A DNA stretch of 64,000 nucleotides, taken from NCBI RefSeq assembly GCF_003601975.1, contig NZ_QZWZ01000001.1:124001-188000 (forward strand), written 5' to 3'. Positions within the stretch are counted from its first letter, which is position 1. Each line of letters starts with the position of its first letter. Position numbers and translations under genes: made by a program. Below the pieces are notes generated by a model. The model made no database searches, was not told the DNA's origin, and saw only the letters and a list, made by a program, of their open reading frames with translations. The DNA is from Mesorhizobium waimense. GTDB taxonomy: Bacteria; Pseudomonadota; Alphaproteobacteria; Rhizobiales; Rhizobiaceae. This document shows, piece by piece, positions 27,522 to 36,166 of this stretch.

Positions 27522-29104
27522 CCAACAGTTTTGTTTGCGCGGTCGATGTCGGCACCGGGAGCGCCCGCGCCGGCATTCTCGACACCAAGGGTACCTTGCT
27601 TGGCCGCGCCGATCACCCGATCGCCATGCACCAGCCCAAGGCCGATCACGCCGAGCATGATTCGCAGGATATCTGGTCGGCCGTGTGCATCGCCGTGCGT
27701 GCCGCTCGCGAGAAGGCCGGCGTGGCGGCAGGCGACATTGTCGGCATCTCCTTCGATGCCACCTGCTCGCTGGTGGTGCGCGACAGGCAAGGCGGCCAGC
27801 TCAGCGTTTCGGTAACTGGGGAGCGGCGCTGGGACACCATCGTCTGGCTCGACCACCGCGCCATCGCCGAGGCCGACGAATGCACGGAAAGCGGCCATGC
27901 CGTGCTCGACTATATCGGCGGCGTCATGTCTCCGGAAATGGCGACGCCGAAGCTGATGTGGCTAAAGCGCAATTTGCCCGGGACATGGAATGAAGCCGGC
28001 TACCTATTCGACCTCACCGATTTCCTGACCTGGAAGGCGACCGGCTCGCTCGCCCGCTCGCAATGCACGCTGACCGCCAAATGGACCTATCTGGCGCATG
28101 AAGAGACCGGTTGGCGGCGCGATTTCTTCGAGACGGTCGGTCTTGGTGATCTTTTCGAGCATGGCAATCTGCCCGAGAGGGCAAGTCCGGTGGGCGCCGA
28201 CATCGGCCCGCTCAGCGCCGAAGCGGCGGCAGAGCTTGGCCTGACGGAAAAATGCCGGGTCGGCGCCGGCGTCATCGATGCCTATGCCGGCGCGCTCGGC
28301 GTGCTTGGCGGTTTTGCCGGCGATGACAGCAATATCAGCCGCCATCTGGCGCTGATCGCCGGCACCTCCTCCTGCGTCATGGCGATGTCGCCCGATCCGC
28401 AGCCCTTCGCCGGCGTCTGGGGACCATATTACGGCGCGGCACTGCCAAAACTCTGGCTGTCGGAAGGCGGCCAGTCGGCAACCGGTGCGCTGCTCGACCA
28501 TATCATCCGCTGGCACGGTGCCGGTGGCGAGCCTGATGCCGCCATGCACGCAAAGATCGCCCGGCGCGTCGCCGAACTGCGCGCCGCCGAGGGCGAGGGC
28601 CTCGCGGCAAGGCTGCATGTGCTGCCGGATTTCCACGGCAACCGCTCACCATTGGCCGACCCGCATGCGGTCGGCGTCGTCAGCGGGCTTACACTCGATT
28701 CCTCCTTCGACAGCCTGTGCAAGCTCTACTGGCGCACCGCCGTCGGCATCGCACTCGGCGTGCGCCATGTGCTGGAGGCGCTGAACGAGAACGGCTATTT
28801 GATCGACACGCTGCACGTCACCGGCGGCCACACCAAGAACCCGCTTTTGATGGAGCTTTATGCCGACGCCACCGGCTGCGCGGTGGTCGAACCGCTGGCC
28901 GACGAGGCAGTGCTGCTCGGCACCGGCATGGTCGCGGCCACTGCCGCCGGGCTTTTCCCCGACCTGAACGCGGCTTGTGTCGCCATGCAGCAGGGCGGCA
29001 GGAAGCGCGCCGCCAACCCGGCCGCCGGCACCCGCTTCGACCGCGACTACCGCATCTTTTTGGAGATGCACCGCCAGCGGCAGGCGCTCGACGAGATCCG
29101 CTAG
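27518..29104 (+). CDS. FGGY-family pentulose kinase (ribulokinase type)
   Basis: A 528-residue carbohydrate kinase. The first ATPase-core motif is CAVDVGTGSARAGILDTKG; the middle has ISFDATCSLVVRD and WLDHRAIAEAD. The second FGGY signature region is LHVTGGHTKNPLLMELYADATG, followed by DEAVLLGTGMVAATAAG. The pattern fits the D-ribulokinase/ribitol-kinase branch rather than xylulokinase. The start is TTG at 27518, overlapping the stop of the phosphatase gene. With mtlK and smoS it would phosphorylate the ketose made by polyol oxidation, probably a pentulose. Confidence 0.9.
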   Translation: MTNSFVCAVDVGTGSARAGILDTKGTLLGRADHPIAMHQPKADHAEHDSQDIWSAVCIAVRAAREKAGVAAGDIVGISFDATCSLVVRDRQGGQLSVSVTGERRWDTIVWLDHRAIAEADECTESGHAVLDYIGGVMSPEMATPKLMWLKRNLPGTWNEAGYLFDLTDFLTWKATGSLARSQCTLTAKWTYLAHEETGWRRDFFETVGLGDLFEHGNLPERASPVGADIGPLSAEAAAELGLTEKCRVGAGVIDAYAGALGVLGGFAGDDSNISRHLALIAGTSSCVMAMSPDPQPFAGVWGPYYGAALPKLWLSEGGQSATGALLDHIIRWHGAGGEPDAAMHAKIARRVAELRAAEGEGLAARLHVLPDFHGNRSPLADPHAVGVVSGLTLDSSFDSLCKLYWRTAVGIALGVRHVLEALNENGYLIDTLHVTGGHTKNPLLMELYADATGCAVVEPLADEAVLLGTGMVAATAAGLFPDLNAACVAMQQGGRKRAANPAAGTRFDRDYRIFLEMHRQRQALDEIR

Positions 29105-29109
29105 ACCCA

Positions 29110-29205
29110 ATTCCAGGAAAAGTGTGAAACGGTTTTCCGTCCGGAATTGCGTCAAAACAAACAGATAGAGCGGTTCTGCGATTCCGTGAGACGGAAAACC
29201 GCTCT
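29110..29205. repeat. Rhizobial interspersed repeat, copy A
   Basis: The sequence contains GTCCGGAATTGCGTCAAAAC and an inverted pair, AGAGCGGTT ... AACCGCTCT. It matches copy B at 36074-36147 over most of its length, in the same orientation. It occupies the gap between the kinase gene and the MATE gene. The rest of 29206-29366 shows only a G+C-rich leader. Confidence 0.75.
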
Positions 29206-29366
29206 AGACAAGCTCTGGCTCAATAGCTGCCCGCTCCTCCTCCCTTGCCTTCATGTCGCATTTCGTTCAATAGACGGCGCAAACGCCGCGAAACCGAAGG
29301 TTTTGCCGTTTGCAATGCGGCTTCCGGGCAGGGTCCCGACGCGCCGCAATCGGAAAGAGCAGGACA

Positions 29367-30770
29367 ATGTCTGCGATCGAAGCCGGCGCTCGCGCGCCGG
29401 AAAATCTTTGGCGTCAGGAAATCAGGGCGACACTGGCGCTTGCCTGGCCGATGGTGCTGACCAATCTCGGCCAGACGGCCATGACCGCCACCGACGTCAT
29501 GATGATGGGCAGGCTCGGACCGGACACACTGGCCAGCGGCGCGCTCGGCGCCAACCTCTATTTCATGCCGCTGATCTTCGGCCTCGGCCTGATGCTGGCG
29601 ACCTCGCCGATGATGGCGACCGAACTCGGCCGCCGCCGTCATTCGGTGCGCGACCTGCGCCGCACCGTACGCCAGGGTCTGTGGCTGGCGATCCTGATCT
29701 CAATTCCGATCTGGATTGCGCTTTGGCACGGCGAGGCAATTCTGTTGGCCATGGGCCAGGAGCCGAGACTGGCGCATCAGGCCGGCATCTATCTGCGTTG
29801 GCTGGAATGGGCGGTGCTGCCCTTCTATGGCTACATCGTGCTGCGCTCGTTCATCTCGGCGCTGGAGCGGCCGGGCTGGGCGCTGATCATCGTCTTCGTC
29901 GCCGTCGCCTGCAACGCCTTCTTCAACTGGGTGTTCATGTTCGGCAATCTCGGCGTCACCTCGATGGGCATTGCCGGCTCCGGTCTCGCCACCACGCTCT
30001 CCAGCACCCTGATGTTTTGCGGCATGGTGGCGGTGGTGATGCTGGAGAAGAAGTTCCGCCGCTACCGTCTGTTCGGTCGTTTCTGGCGCGCCGACTGGCC
30101 GCGCTTCAAGGGCCTGCTTCGGCTCGGCATGCCGATCGCCGGCCTCCTCGCCTTCGAGGTGACGATTTTCAACGCGGCAGCGCTTCTGATGGGCCTGATC
30201 GATGCGGATTCGCTGGCCGCTCATGCCATCGCCATCCAGATCGCCTCGATCTCCTTCATGGTGCCCCTCGGCCTCAATCAGGCGGTGACGGTGCGGGTCG
30301 GCCTTGCCCATGGTGCGGGCAATCCGGAGGGGGTTTCCCGCGCCGGCTGGACCGCCTTCGTCATCGGCGTCTCCTTCATGGCGCTGATGGGGCTGGTGAT
30401 GATCCTGTGGCCGCATCTGTTGATCAGCGCCTTCATAGATCTTACCAATCCGGCCAATGCCAGGGTGATCGCGCTTGCCGTGTCTTTCCTGGCGTTTGCG
30501 GCGCTGTTCCAGATCTTCGACGGCGCGCAGGCGGTGGCCGCCGGCATGCTGCGCGGCCTGCACGACACCAAGGTGCCGATGATCTATGCCGCGATCGGCT
30601 ATTGGGGCATCGGCCTGCCGCTCGGCGTGCTGCTCGCCTTCCATTTCGGCTTCAACGGCGTCGGCATCTGGATCGGCCTGTCGTCGGGGCTGGCCGTCGT
30701 GGCGGCAATGCTTCTGGCGCGCTGGTTGCGGCGCGACCGGATCGCGCCGTCGCTTGCCTTCGGGCATTGA
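29367..30770 (+). CDS. MATE-family efflux transporter (NorM-like)
   Basis: A 467-residue membrane protein with about twelve helices in two homologous halves, typical of cation-coupled multidrug/toxin extrusion proteins. The first helix reads TLALAWPMVLTNLGQTAMTATDVMMMGRLG, a standard MATE opening. GMPIAGLLAFEVTIFNAAALLMG opens the second half, and DGAQAVAAGMLRGLHDTKVPM is the conserved later loop. ATG 29367 follows AGAGCAGGA. It ends four bases before a strong terminator stem. Substrates cannot be predicted. Confidence 0.9.
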   Translation: MSAIEAGARAPENLWRQEIRATLALAWPMVLTNLGQTAMTATDVMMMGRLGPDTLASGALGANLYFMPLIFGLGLMLATSPMMATELGRRRHSVRDLRRTVRQGLWLAILISIPIWIALWHGEAILLAMGQEPRLAHQAGIYLRWLEWAVLPFYGYIVLRSFISALERPGWALIIVFVAVACNAFFNWVFMFGNLGVTSMGIAGSGLATTLSSTLMFCGMVAVVMLEKKFRRYRLFGRFWRADWPRFKGLLRLGMPIAGLLAFEVTIFNAAALLMGLIDADSLAAHAIAIQIASISFMVPLGLNQAVTVRVGLAHGAGNPEGVSRAGWTAFVIGVSFMALMGLVMILWPHLLISAFIDLTNPANARVIALAVSFLAFAALFQIFDGAQAVAAGMLRGLHDTKVPMIYAAIGYWGIGLPLGVLLAFHFGFNGVGIWIGLSSGLAVVAAMLLARWLRRDRIAPSLAFGH

Positions 30771-30774
30771 AGAC

Positions 30775-30809
30775 AAAGCGGCCGCCGGACAGGTTCCGGC
30801 GGCCGCTTT
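30775..30809. terminator. Bidirectional rho-independent terminator
   Basis: AAAGCGGCCGCCGGA (30775-30789) pairs perfectly over 15 bases with TCCGGCGGCCGCTTT (30795-30809), loop CAGGT. The T-rich flanks (CTTTCGTTTG on the plus strand) allow termination both ways. It lies between the convergent MATE and ABC permease genes. Confidence 0.88.
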
Positions 30810-30826
30810 CGTTTGGGTGAGCTCGC

Positions 30827-31630
30827 TCAGTTGCCGTCGGACGACATCGCGCCGAGCAGCCTGCGGATATCGCCGAACCTAGCGATCGCACCGAACACAA
30901 GTGCCGCCACGGCGACGAAGAACACCGACACCGAGGCCATGGTCGGCGTATAGCCGTAGCGCAGCGCGTTGAAGATCTTGATCGGCAGCGTCTCGGTGGT
31001 AAAGCCGATTGTCATGTAGGCAACGATATACTCGTTGAGCGACAGCACGAAGGCGAAGGCGTAGCCCGAGACCAGGTAGGGCAGGATCAGCGGCAGCACC
31101 ACGGTCTTCAAGACGGTGCGGTCGTCGGCGCCCATGGTGGCGGCGGCCTCGACCAGCGAGCGGTCGATCGAGGCAAAGCCCAGCGACAGCGTCACCAGCG
31201 GCAGCGTCACGAAGAAGATGGCGTGGCTGATGATGGCGGTGAAGAACTGGCCGAACAGCCCGACCGTCGCCCAGAAGCTGAGGAAGCCGAGCGCCGTGAT
31301 GACAGGCGGCAGGATGAAGGGTGCCAGCCCCAGCACCTGGAAGATATTCGCCCATGGCGCGATGCGCCGCCACAAGAACCAGGCGAGCGGCAGGGCTACG
31401 GCGACAGCAATTGCAGCCGAACAGACGGCGAGCGTCACCGAATGGATCAGCGCCAGCCGCCATTCCGGGTCGGTGAAGATCTGTCCGTACCACGCCAGCG
31501 AGAAGCCGACCGGCGGGAAAGCCAGGTCCTGCTTCTCGTTGACCGAGACGCCGGCGACAACGATGAGCGGCGCCGCCAGGAACAGCGCGACGAGGCCGAA
31601 ATAGAAGCGGCGAAGCCAGGTCTCGGTCAT
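30827..31630 (-). CDS. PotC-like ABC transporter permease
   Basis: A 267-residue permease with about six helices. The EAA loop is SLVEAAATMGADDRTVLKTVVLPLILP, and the typical PotC end FVLSLNEYIVAYMTIGFTTETLPIKIF follows. The ATG at 31630 overlaps the upstream permease by four bases; a much longer in-frame extension runs antisense-like through that gene and is not credible. It belongs to the spermidine/putrescine-type import system encoded by the next three genes. The actual substrate may be a polyamine, an opine or another small cation. Confidence 0.9.
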   Translation of the reverse strand: MTETWLRRFYFGLVALFLAAPLIVVAGVSVNEKQDLAFPPVGFSLAWYGQIFTDPEWRLALIHSVTLAVCSAAIAVAVALPLAWFLWRRIAPWANIFQVLGLAPFILPPVITALGFLSFWATVGLFGQFFTAIISHAIFFVTLPLVTLSLGFASIDRSLVEAAATMGADDRTVLKTVVLPLILPYLVSGYAFAFVLSLNEYIVAYMTIGFTTETLPIKIFNALRYGYTPTMASVSVFFVAVAALVFGAIARFGDIRRLLGAMSSDGN

Positions 31631-32481
31631 AGCGCGTTCTCCTTGCGTCCGACGAGCAGCGTCATTCCGACAAGCGCCAGCGAGATCAGCACCAGGAACA
31701 CCGCCATCGCCGCGGCGAAAGGCATGTTGGACTGGTAGATCGCCTGGTCGGTGATCAGCACCGACAGTGTCCAGTGCTGCGGTCGCCCAAGAATCTGCGG
31801 CAACAAATAGGAACCGAGCGCAAAGACGAAGACCATGATCAATGTCGCCACGATGGTGTTTCTGAGCGCCGGCGCCACGACGTTGAAGAAGGCCCGAACC
31901 GGCGAGGCGCCGAGCGTGCGCGCCGCCTCGAGCAGTGTCGGGTCGAGGCGCACAAGGGCTGGGTAGAGCACCAGGATGGTGTAGGGCAGCGCCTGATAGA
32001 CCATGCCGGTCAGCACCGCGCCGAAGGTCGGTAGCAGCGCCACCGGCTTGTCCATCAACCCGATCGCCACGAACAGATTGGTGATGCCCGCGGTGCGCGA
32101 AAACAGCGTCGACCAGGCAAAGCCGATGATGACTTCCGACAGCGACAGCACCGACAAGAGCCCGACCAGCCACAGCGTTTGCACGCGGCGCGGCCGCCTG
32201 GTCAAAAGATAGGTGAAGGGGAAGGCGATGGCGACGCAGCAGACGGCGACCAGCACCGCCAGCATCAGCGAAAAGCCGAGCACGCCGCCGAAGAAGACCG
32301 ACAGGAAACGTGCGTAATTGTCGAACACGAAATCCGGTGTGTAGAATCCGGCGGGATTGCGCTTGAAGAAGCTCACCGCGATCATCGTCGAGAACGGCAC
32401 GACGAAGAAGACGATCAGCATCAGCGCCGGAAAGAACAGCGGCGTGTAGTCGGCTACCGACTTTGGTGCTTCGCGTCTCAT
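31627..32481 (-). CDS. PotB-like ABC transporter permease
   Basis: A 284-residue permease that opens with a hydrophobic helix (YTPLFFPALMLIVFFVVPFSTMIAVSFF). The EAA motif is DPTLLEAARTLGASPVRAFFNVVAPAL, and GSYLLPQILGRPQHWTLSVLITDQAI is characteristic of PotB-type proteins. It overlaps both neighbours by four bases, so ATPase, PotB and PotC are translationally coupled. Confidence 0.9.
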   Translation of the reverse strand: MRREAPKSVADYTPLFFPALMLIVFFVVPFSTMIAVSFFKRNPAGFYTPDFVFDNYARFLSVFFGGVLGFSLMLAVLVAVCCVAIAFPFTYLLTRRPRRVQTLWLVGLLSVLSLSEVIIGFAWSTLFSRTAGITNLFVAIGLMDKPVALLPTFGAVLTGMVYQALPYTILVLYPALVRLDPTLLEAARTLGASPVRAFFNVVAPALRNTIVATLIMVFVFALGSYLLPQILGRPQHWTLSVLITDQAIYQSNMPFAAAMAVFLVLISLALVGMTLLVGRKENAL

Positions 32482-33515
32482 GAGCCGAGCACCACGCAGC
32501 TTTCGGGCGGCAGCGTGACGCCGACCTTGGCGCCGACCGGCACGTCATGCCGCTCGCGCGGCGTCGTCACGGCGATGATGCTGGTGCCGCGAACCTCGAC
32601 GAAGGTCTCGATGGTGCCGCCGAGATCGCGCACGAAACTCACCTCGCCGGTGATAGCCGATCCTCCGGGAGCACCCAGATGCACATCCTCGGGACGGATC
32701 GACACCGAGGCCTTGGTTTGCCCCGCCGGCATGGCAAGACCGGGAATGGCGGTGCCGAGGATGGTGGTGCGCCCGGCGCCGTCGATTTCCGCCGGCAACA
32801 GATTGGTGATGCCGATGAAGTCGGCGACGAAGGCGTCGGCCGGCTTGCGGTAGATCTCGATCGGCGGCGCCGCCTGCAGGATCTTGCCGTGGCCCATGAC
32901 GACGACGAGGTCGGCCATGGTCATGGCTTCGCGCTGGTCGTGGGTGACGACGATGGTGGTGATGCCGAGCCGCTGCTGCAGTTGGCGCAGTTCCACCTGC
33001 ATGGCCTCGCGCAGTTTGGCGTCGAGCGCCGACAGCGGCTCGTCGAGCAAGAACAGTTTCGGCGACAGCGCCAGCGCCCGGGCGATCGCCACGCGCTGGC
33101 GCTGGCCGCCCGACAGTTTCGCCACCGGACGGTCGGCAAAGCCGGGCAGGTGGATCAGGCTCAGCAATTCGTCGACGCGTTTTTTCTGGTCTCCTTGGGA
33201 GGCGCCGCGAATGCGCAGCGCATAGGCGATGTTGTCGCCGACGGAAAGATGCGGAAACAGCGCCAGCGACTGGAACACCATGCCGAGATTACGCTTGTGC
33301 GTCGGCAGCGGCGTGATGTCCTCGCCATCGAGCACGATGGCGCCGCTGGTCGGCTCCTCCAGCCCGGCAATCATGCGCAGCAGCGTGGTCTTGCCGCAGC
33401 CCGATGGCCCGAGCAGGCACACGAAGGTGCCGTGCGGCACGTTCAGCTGGACATTGTCGACGGCGGCGAAGCTGCCGAATTTCTTGGTGATGGCGTTGAT
33501 GTTCAATCCGGACAT
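32478..33515 (-). CDS. PotA-like ABC transporter ATP-binding protein
   Basis: A 345-residue ATPase. Walker A GPSGCGKTT, Q-loop MVFQSLALFPHLSV, signature [15 protein letters not shown], Walker B LFLLDEPLSALDAKLRE and switch His in VVTHDQREAMTMAD are all present. The C-terminal TOBE domain has SIRPEDVHLG. It follows the binding-protein gene after an 81-base gap holding a hairpin. It powers the PotB/PotC-like permeases. Confidence 0.92.
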   Translation of the reverse strand: MSGLNINAITKKFGSFAAVDNVQLNVPHGTFVCLLGPSGCGKTTLLRMIAGLEEPTSGAIVLDGEDITPLPTHKRNLGMVFQSLALFPHLSVGDNIAYALRIRGASQGDQKKRVDELLSLIHLPGFADRPVAKLSGGQRQRVAIARALALSPKLFLLDEPLSALDAKLREAMQVELRQLQQRLGITTIVVTHDQREAMTMADLVVVMGHGKILQAAPPIEIYRKPADAFVADFIGITNLLPAEIDGAGRTTILGTAIPGLAMPAGQTKASVSIRPEDVHLGAPGGSAITGEVSFVRDLGGTIETFVEVRGTSIIAVTTPRERHDVPVGAKVGVTLPPESCVVLGS

Positions 33516-33546
33516 GGCTCACCCTTCTCAGGCATTGCTCTGCAAG

Positions 33547-33571
33547 GGCCGCCGGAGGCTATCCGGCGGCC
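33547..33571. other. Strong hairpin downstream of the PotD-like gene
   Basis: GGCCGCCGGA (33547-33556) pairs perfectly with TCCGGCGGCC (33562-33571), five-base loop. It lies between the binding-protein gene and its ATPase gene (minus-strand order) and has no clear U-tract. It likely protects or attenuates the transcript. Confidence 0.7.
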
Positions 33572-33596
33572 GGTCAGGTTGATGCAGGTCGGCTGC

Positions 33597-34685
33597 TTAG
33601 CCGACGATCAGCTCGGTCCACTTCTGGTTGATCCAGTCGGCCTTCGACGTATAGAGGTCGTAGCGCGGGATGATCGGCTCGATGTCCGACGACACCGCGG
33701 CGAACTCTTCCGGCTTGAGGTCGAGCACCTCTTTCTTGAGCGTCGGCGTCGTGCCGACCTTGCGCGACATGAGGCCCTGCATCGAGGGTTGGCTCATATA
33801 GTCGATGAAGGTGTGCGCCTCGTCGACCTTGGTCGAGGCGCGCGACAGCACCCAATTGCCGGAATCCTGGATGCCACCTTCCTTCGGGAAGGTCGAGCGG
33901 ACATGGAAGCCGTCGGCGGCCGCGAGCCCGGTGACGTCGTGATAATACTGGCCCATCGGAATCTCGCCCGACTTCAAGGCCTGCTCGAACTGTGCTTCGT
34001 CGCGATACCAGAGGCGGACGTTCGGCTTGACCTCGGCGAGCTTTTCGAACGCCTTGTTCAGCCCGTCCTCGCTGTCGAGCGCATTGGTGCCGCCCATGAA
34101 GGTCTTGGCCGTCACTTCGAGCAGGAACGAGTTGGAGGCGAGTGCCAGCAGCCCGAGCTTGTCCTCGTTGCCCTTGTCCCACAGTGCCGCCCACGATGTC
34201 GGCGCCTCCTTGTAGACGTCGGTGTTGGTGACCAGCGTGATCCACCAGGCAACGGCGCCGATGCCGGCCACCCGGCCATCCGGATACTTGCTGACGAAGC
34301 GGGGCAGCAGGTCGTTATAGTGCTTGAACTTCGACGTATCGAGCGGCGTCCACAATTCGGTCGACTGGCCCTTTATCGTTGAGGTCTGAGACATCATCGA
34401 AAGGTCGGCCGGGGCCTGCCCGGCCTTGGCCGCCTGCTCCAGCTGCACCAGCCAAGCCTCGCCGGTCGGCTCGGCGACCGACTCCACCGCGATGCCGGTT
34501 GCCTTGGTGAAATCCGGGAAGACGTGCTCGTCGAAGGATTTCTTGAAGTAGCCGCCATAGACGCCGACCTTCAGCGACTTGTCCTGCGCCCGCAGGATCG
34601 ACGGCATGGCGAGCATGCCTGCCGTTGCGAGGCCGGCGCCAAGCACGCGGCGTCGTGTCAGGGATTTTCCGATCAGTCTGTTCAT
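33597..34685 (-). CDS. PotD-like ABC transporter substrate-binding protein (Tat-exported)
   Basis: A 362-residue binding protein with a twin-arginine leader: SLTRRRVLGAGLATAGMLAMPSILRAQ. The mature start is DKSLKVGVYGGYFKKSFDEHVFPDFTKATGI, typical of the PotD/FbpA-type cluster. AEPTGEAWLVQLEQAAKAGQAPADL and PMGQYYHDVTGLAAADG follow. GAGGAGA precedes the ATG at 34685. The protein binds the ligand of the adjacent PotABC-like importer. Putrescine-contacting acidic residues cannot be assigned by eye, so polyamine specificity is only family-level inference. Confidence 0.88.
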   Translation of the reverse strand: MNRLIGKSLTRRRVLGAGLATAGMLAMPSILRAQDKSLKVGVYGGYFKKSFDEHVFPDFTKATGIAVESVAEPTGEAWLVQLEQAAKAGQAPADLSMMSQTSTIKGQSTELWTPLDTSKFKHYNDLLPRFVSKYPDGRVAGIGAVAWWITLVTNTDVYKEAPTSWAALWDKGNEDKLGLLALASNSFLLEVTAKTFMGGTNALDSEDGLNKAFEKLAEVKPNVRLWYRDEAQFEQALKSGEIPMGQYYHDVTGLAAADGFHVRSTFPKEGGIQDSGNWVLSRASTKVDEAHTFIDYMSQPSMQGLMSRKVGTTPTLKKEVLDLKPEEFAAVSSDIEPIIPRYDLYTSKADWINQKWTELIVG

Positions 34686-34753
34686 CTCGTTTCTCCTCAG
34701 TTGATGCCGGCTAACCGGCGGGTTCCCTTCACACACTGTTTCGCCGCCTGGCG

Positions 34754-35401
34754 TCAGTGAGCCGCCGCTCGTTGTTCGAGCGTGCGGGCGTATTGCGTCA
34801 GTGGAAAGCACATGACGAAAAAGATCAGCGCCACCAGCCCGTAGACCTTGAACGGTTCGAAGGTGGCGTTGTTGATCGCGTTGGATGCCCTGACCAATTC
34901 CTCGAAGCCGATGATCGAGGTCAGCGCCGTCGATTTGATTAGCTGCACCAGAAAGCCGACAGTCGGCGCACGGGTGATCGAGAAGGCCTGCGGCAGGATG
35001 ATCAGCCTGAGTTCCTGCAGATAATGGAGGCCGAGGCTGGCGCCGGCATCCCACTGTCCCTGCGGCAACGCAGCGACGCCGCTGCGCCAGATCTCGGCCA
35101 GATAGGCGCTGGCGAAGAAGGTCAGGCCAAGTGCCGCCGCCGTCCACGGTTCGATGCGCAGGCCGAGCATCGGCAGGCCGAAGAACATCAGGAACAGCTG
35201 CATCAGCAGTGGCGTACCCTGAAACAGCGCGATGTAGCCGGAGGCAATGCGCCGGCTCCATTTGTTCTTGGCGATCCTGAAGAACAGCACGACGAGGCCG
35301 ACCAGCGCGCCGCCGACGAAAGCGGCCAGCGACAAAAGCACCGTCCAGCGGGCGGCGAGCAACAGGTTGCGCAGAATATCCCAGAAGGTGAATTCGATCA
35401 T
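34754..35401 (-). CDS. Polar amino-acid ABC transporter permease
   Basis: A 215-residue HisM/GlnP-type permease with about five helices. GYIALFQGTPLLMQLFLMFFGLPMLGL is the typical opening motif. The coupling loop is GQWDAGASLGLHYLQELRLIILPQAF, and the end is TALTSIIGFEELVRASNAINN. It overlaps the second permease by four bases. No ATPase of the GlnQ type is encoded in this block, so this transporter must borrow one from elsewhere or from the PotA-like protein. Confidence 0.9.
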   Translation of the reverse strand: MIEFTFWDILRNLLLAARWTVLLSLAAFVGGALVGLVVLFFRIAKNKWSRRIASGYIALFQGTPLLMQLFLMFFGLPMLGLRIEPWTAAALGLTFFASAYLAEIWRSGVAALPQGQWDAGASLGLHYLQELRLIILPQAFSITRAPTVGFLVQLIKSTALTSIIGFEELVRASNAINNATFEPFKVYGLVALIFFVMCFPLTQYARTLEQRAAAH

Positions 35402-36066
35402 GACACGCCGGCTCCCAGAACCTGGCGTCCGCCTGACACCAGCAACCGTCGCAGCCCCATCGACAGCGCCAGATAGACCATCGTCACCACGAAATAGGTT
35501 TCGAAGGCGCGAAAGGTGCGTGCCTGCAGCATGTCGGCCTCATAGGTCAGTTCCCGCACGGCGATCTGCGACACCACGGCGGATTCCAGCATCATGATGA
35601 CGACCTGGCTGGTCAGCGCCGGGTAGATCACCTTCAGCGCCTGCGGCAGCACGATCTTGACGAACACCTGGCGCGGCCTGAGTCCGAGCGCCAGCGCGGC
35701 TTCCGTCTGTCCGCGCGGCACGGCGTCGAGCCCGGCGCCAACGATCTCGATCGTGTAGGCCGCCATGTTGAGCGTCATCGCCAGCATGGCGGCCAGGATC
35801 GGATCGAGCCTGATGCCGAGGCTGGGCAGGCCGAAGAAGATGAAGAAGAGTTGCACCAGGAACGGTGTGTTGCGCATCACCTCGACATAGACGCCGATCG
35901 CCCGCTTCAGCAGCAGCGGGCCGTTTCGCCGGCCGGCCGCGCCGAGGACGCTGAGCAGCGTTCCCACGAACGTGGTCACGACGATCAACAGGATCGTCGT
36001 AGCCGCGCCGCGCGCGATCGCGCCCACAGCACCCGCAAGCCAGCCGAAGTCGAGGCTGTAGCCCAT
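35398..36066 (-). CDS. Polar amino-acid ABC transporter permease
   Basis: A 222-residue HisQ-type permease. GVYVEVMRNTPFLVQLFFIFFGLPSLGI is the family's N-terminal motif, and RGQTEAALALGLRPRQVFVKIVLPQAL is the EAA loop. SAVVSQIAVRELTYEADML replaces the usual SLxSxI segment near the end. It pairs with the permease encoded downstream. A 100-base gap filled by a repeat separates it from the binding-protein gene. Confidence 0.9.
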   Translation of the reverse strand: MGYSLDFGWLAGAVGAIARGAATTILLIVVTTFVGTLLSVLGAAGRRNGPLLLKRAIGVYVEVMRNTPFLVQLFFIFFGLPSLGIRLDPILAAMLAMTLNMAAYTIEIVGAGLDAVPRGQTEAALALGLRPRQVFVKIVLPQALKVIYPALTSQVVIMMLESAVVSQIAVRELTYEADMLQARTFRAFETYFVVTMVYLALSMGLRRLLVSGGRQVLGAGVS

Positions 36067-36073
36067 GAGGAAA

Positions 36074-36147
36074 GGTCCCGTCCGGAATTGCGTAAAAACA
36101 AATACTTAGAGCGGGTCGGCGATTCATTAGAGGCTGAACCGCTCCAA
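36074..36147. repeat. Rhizobial interspersed repeat, copy B
   Basis: GTCCGGAATTGCGTAAAAACAAA followed by an imperfect inverted pair (CTTAGAGCGGGT ... AACCGCTCCAAG, 10 of 12 bases complementary). It matches copy A at 29110-29205 in the same orientation. It fills the space between the amino-acid binding-protein gene and its first permease gene. Confidence 0.75.
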
Positions 36148-36166
36148 GTATCAATGGCTCTGGATA

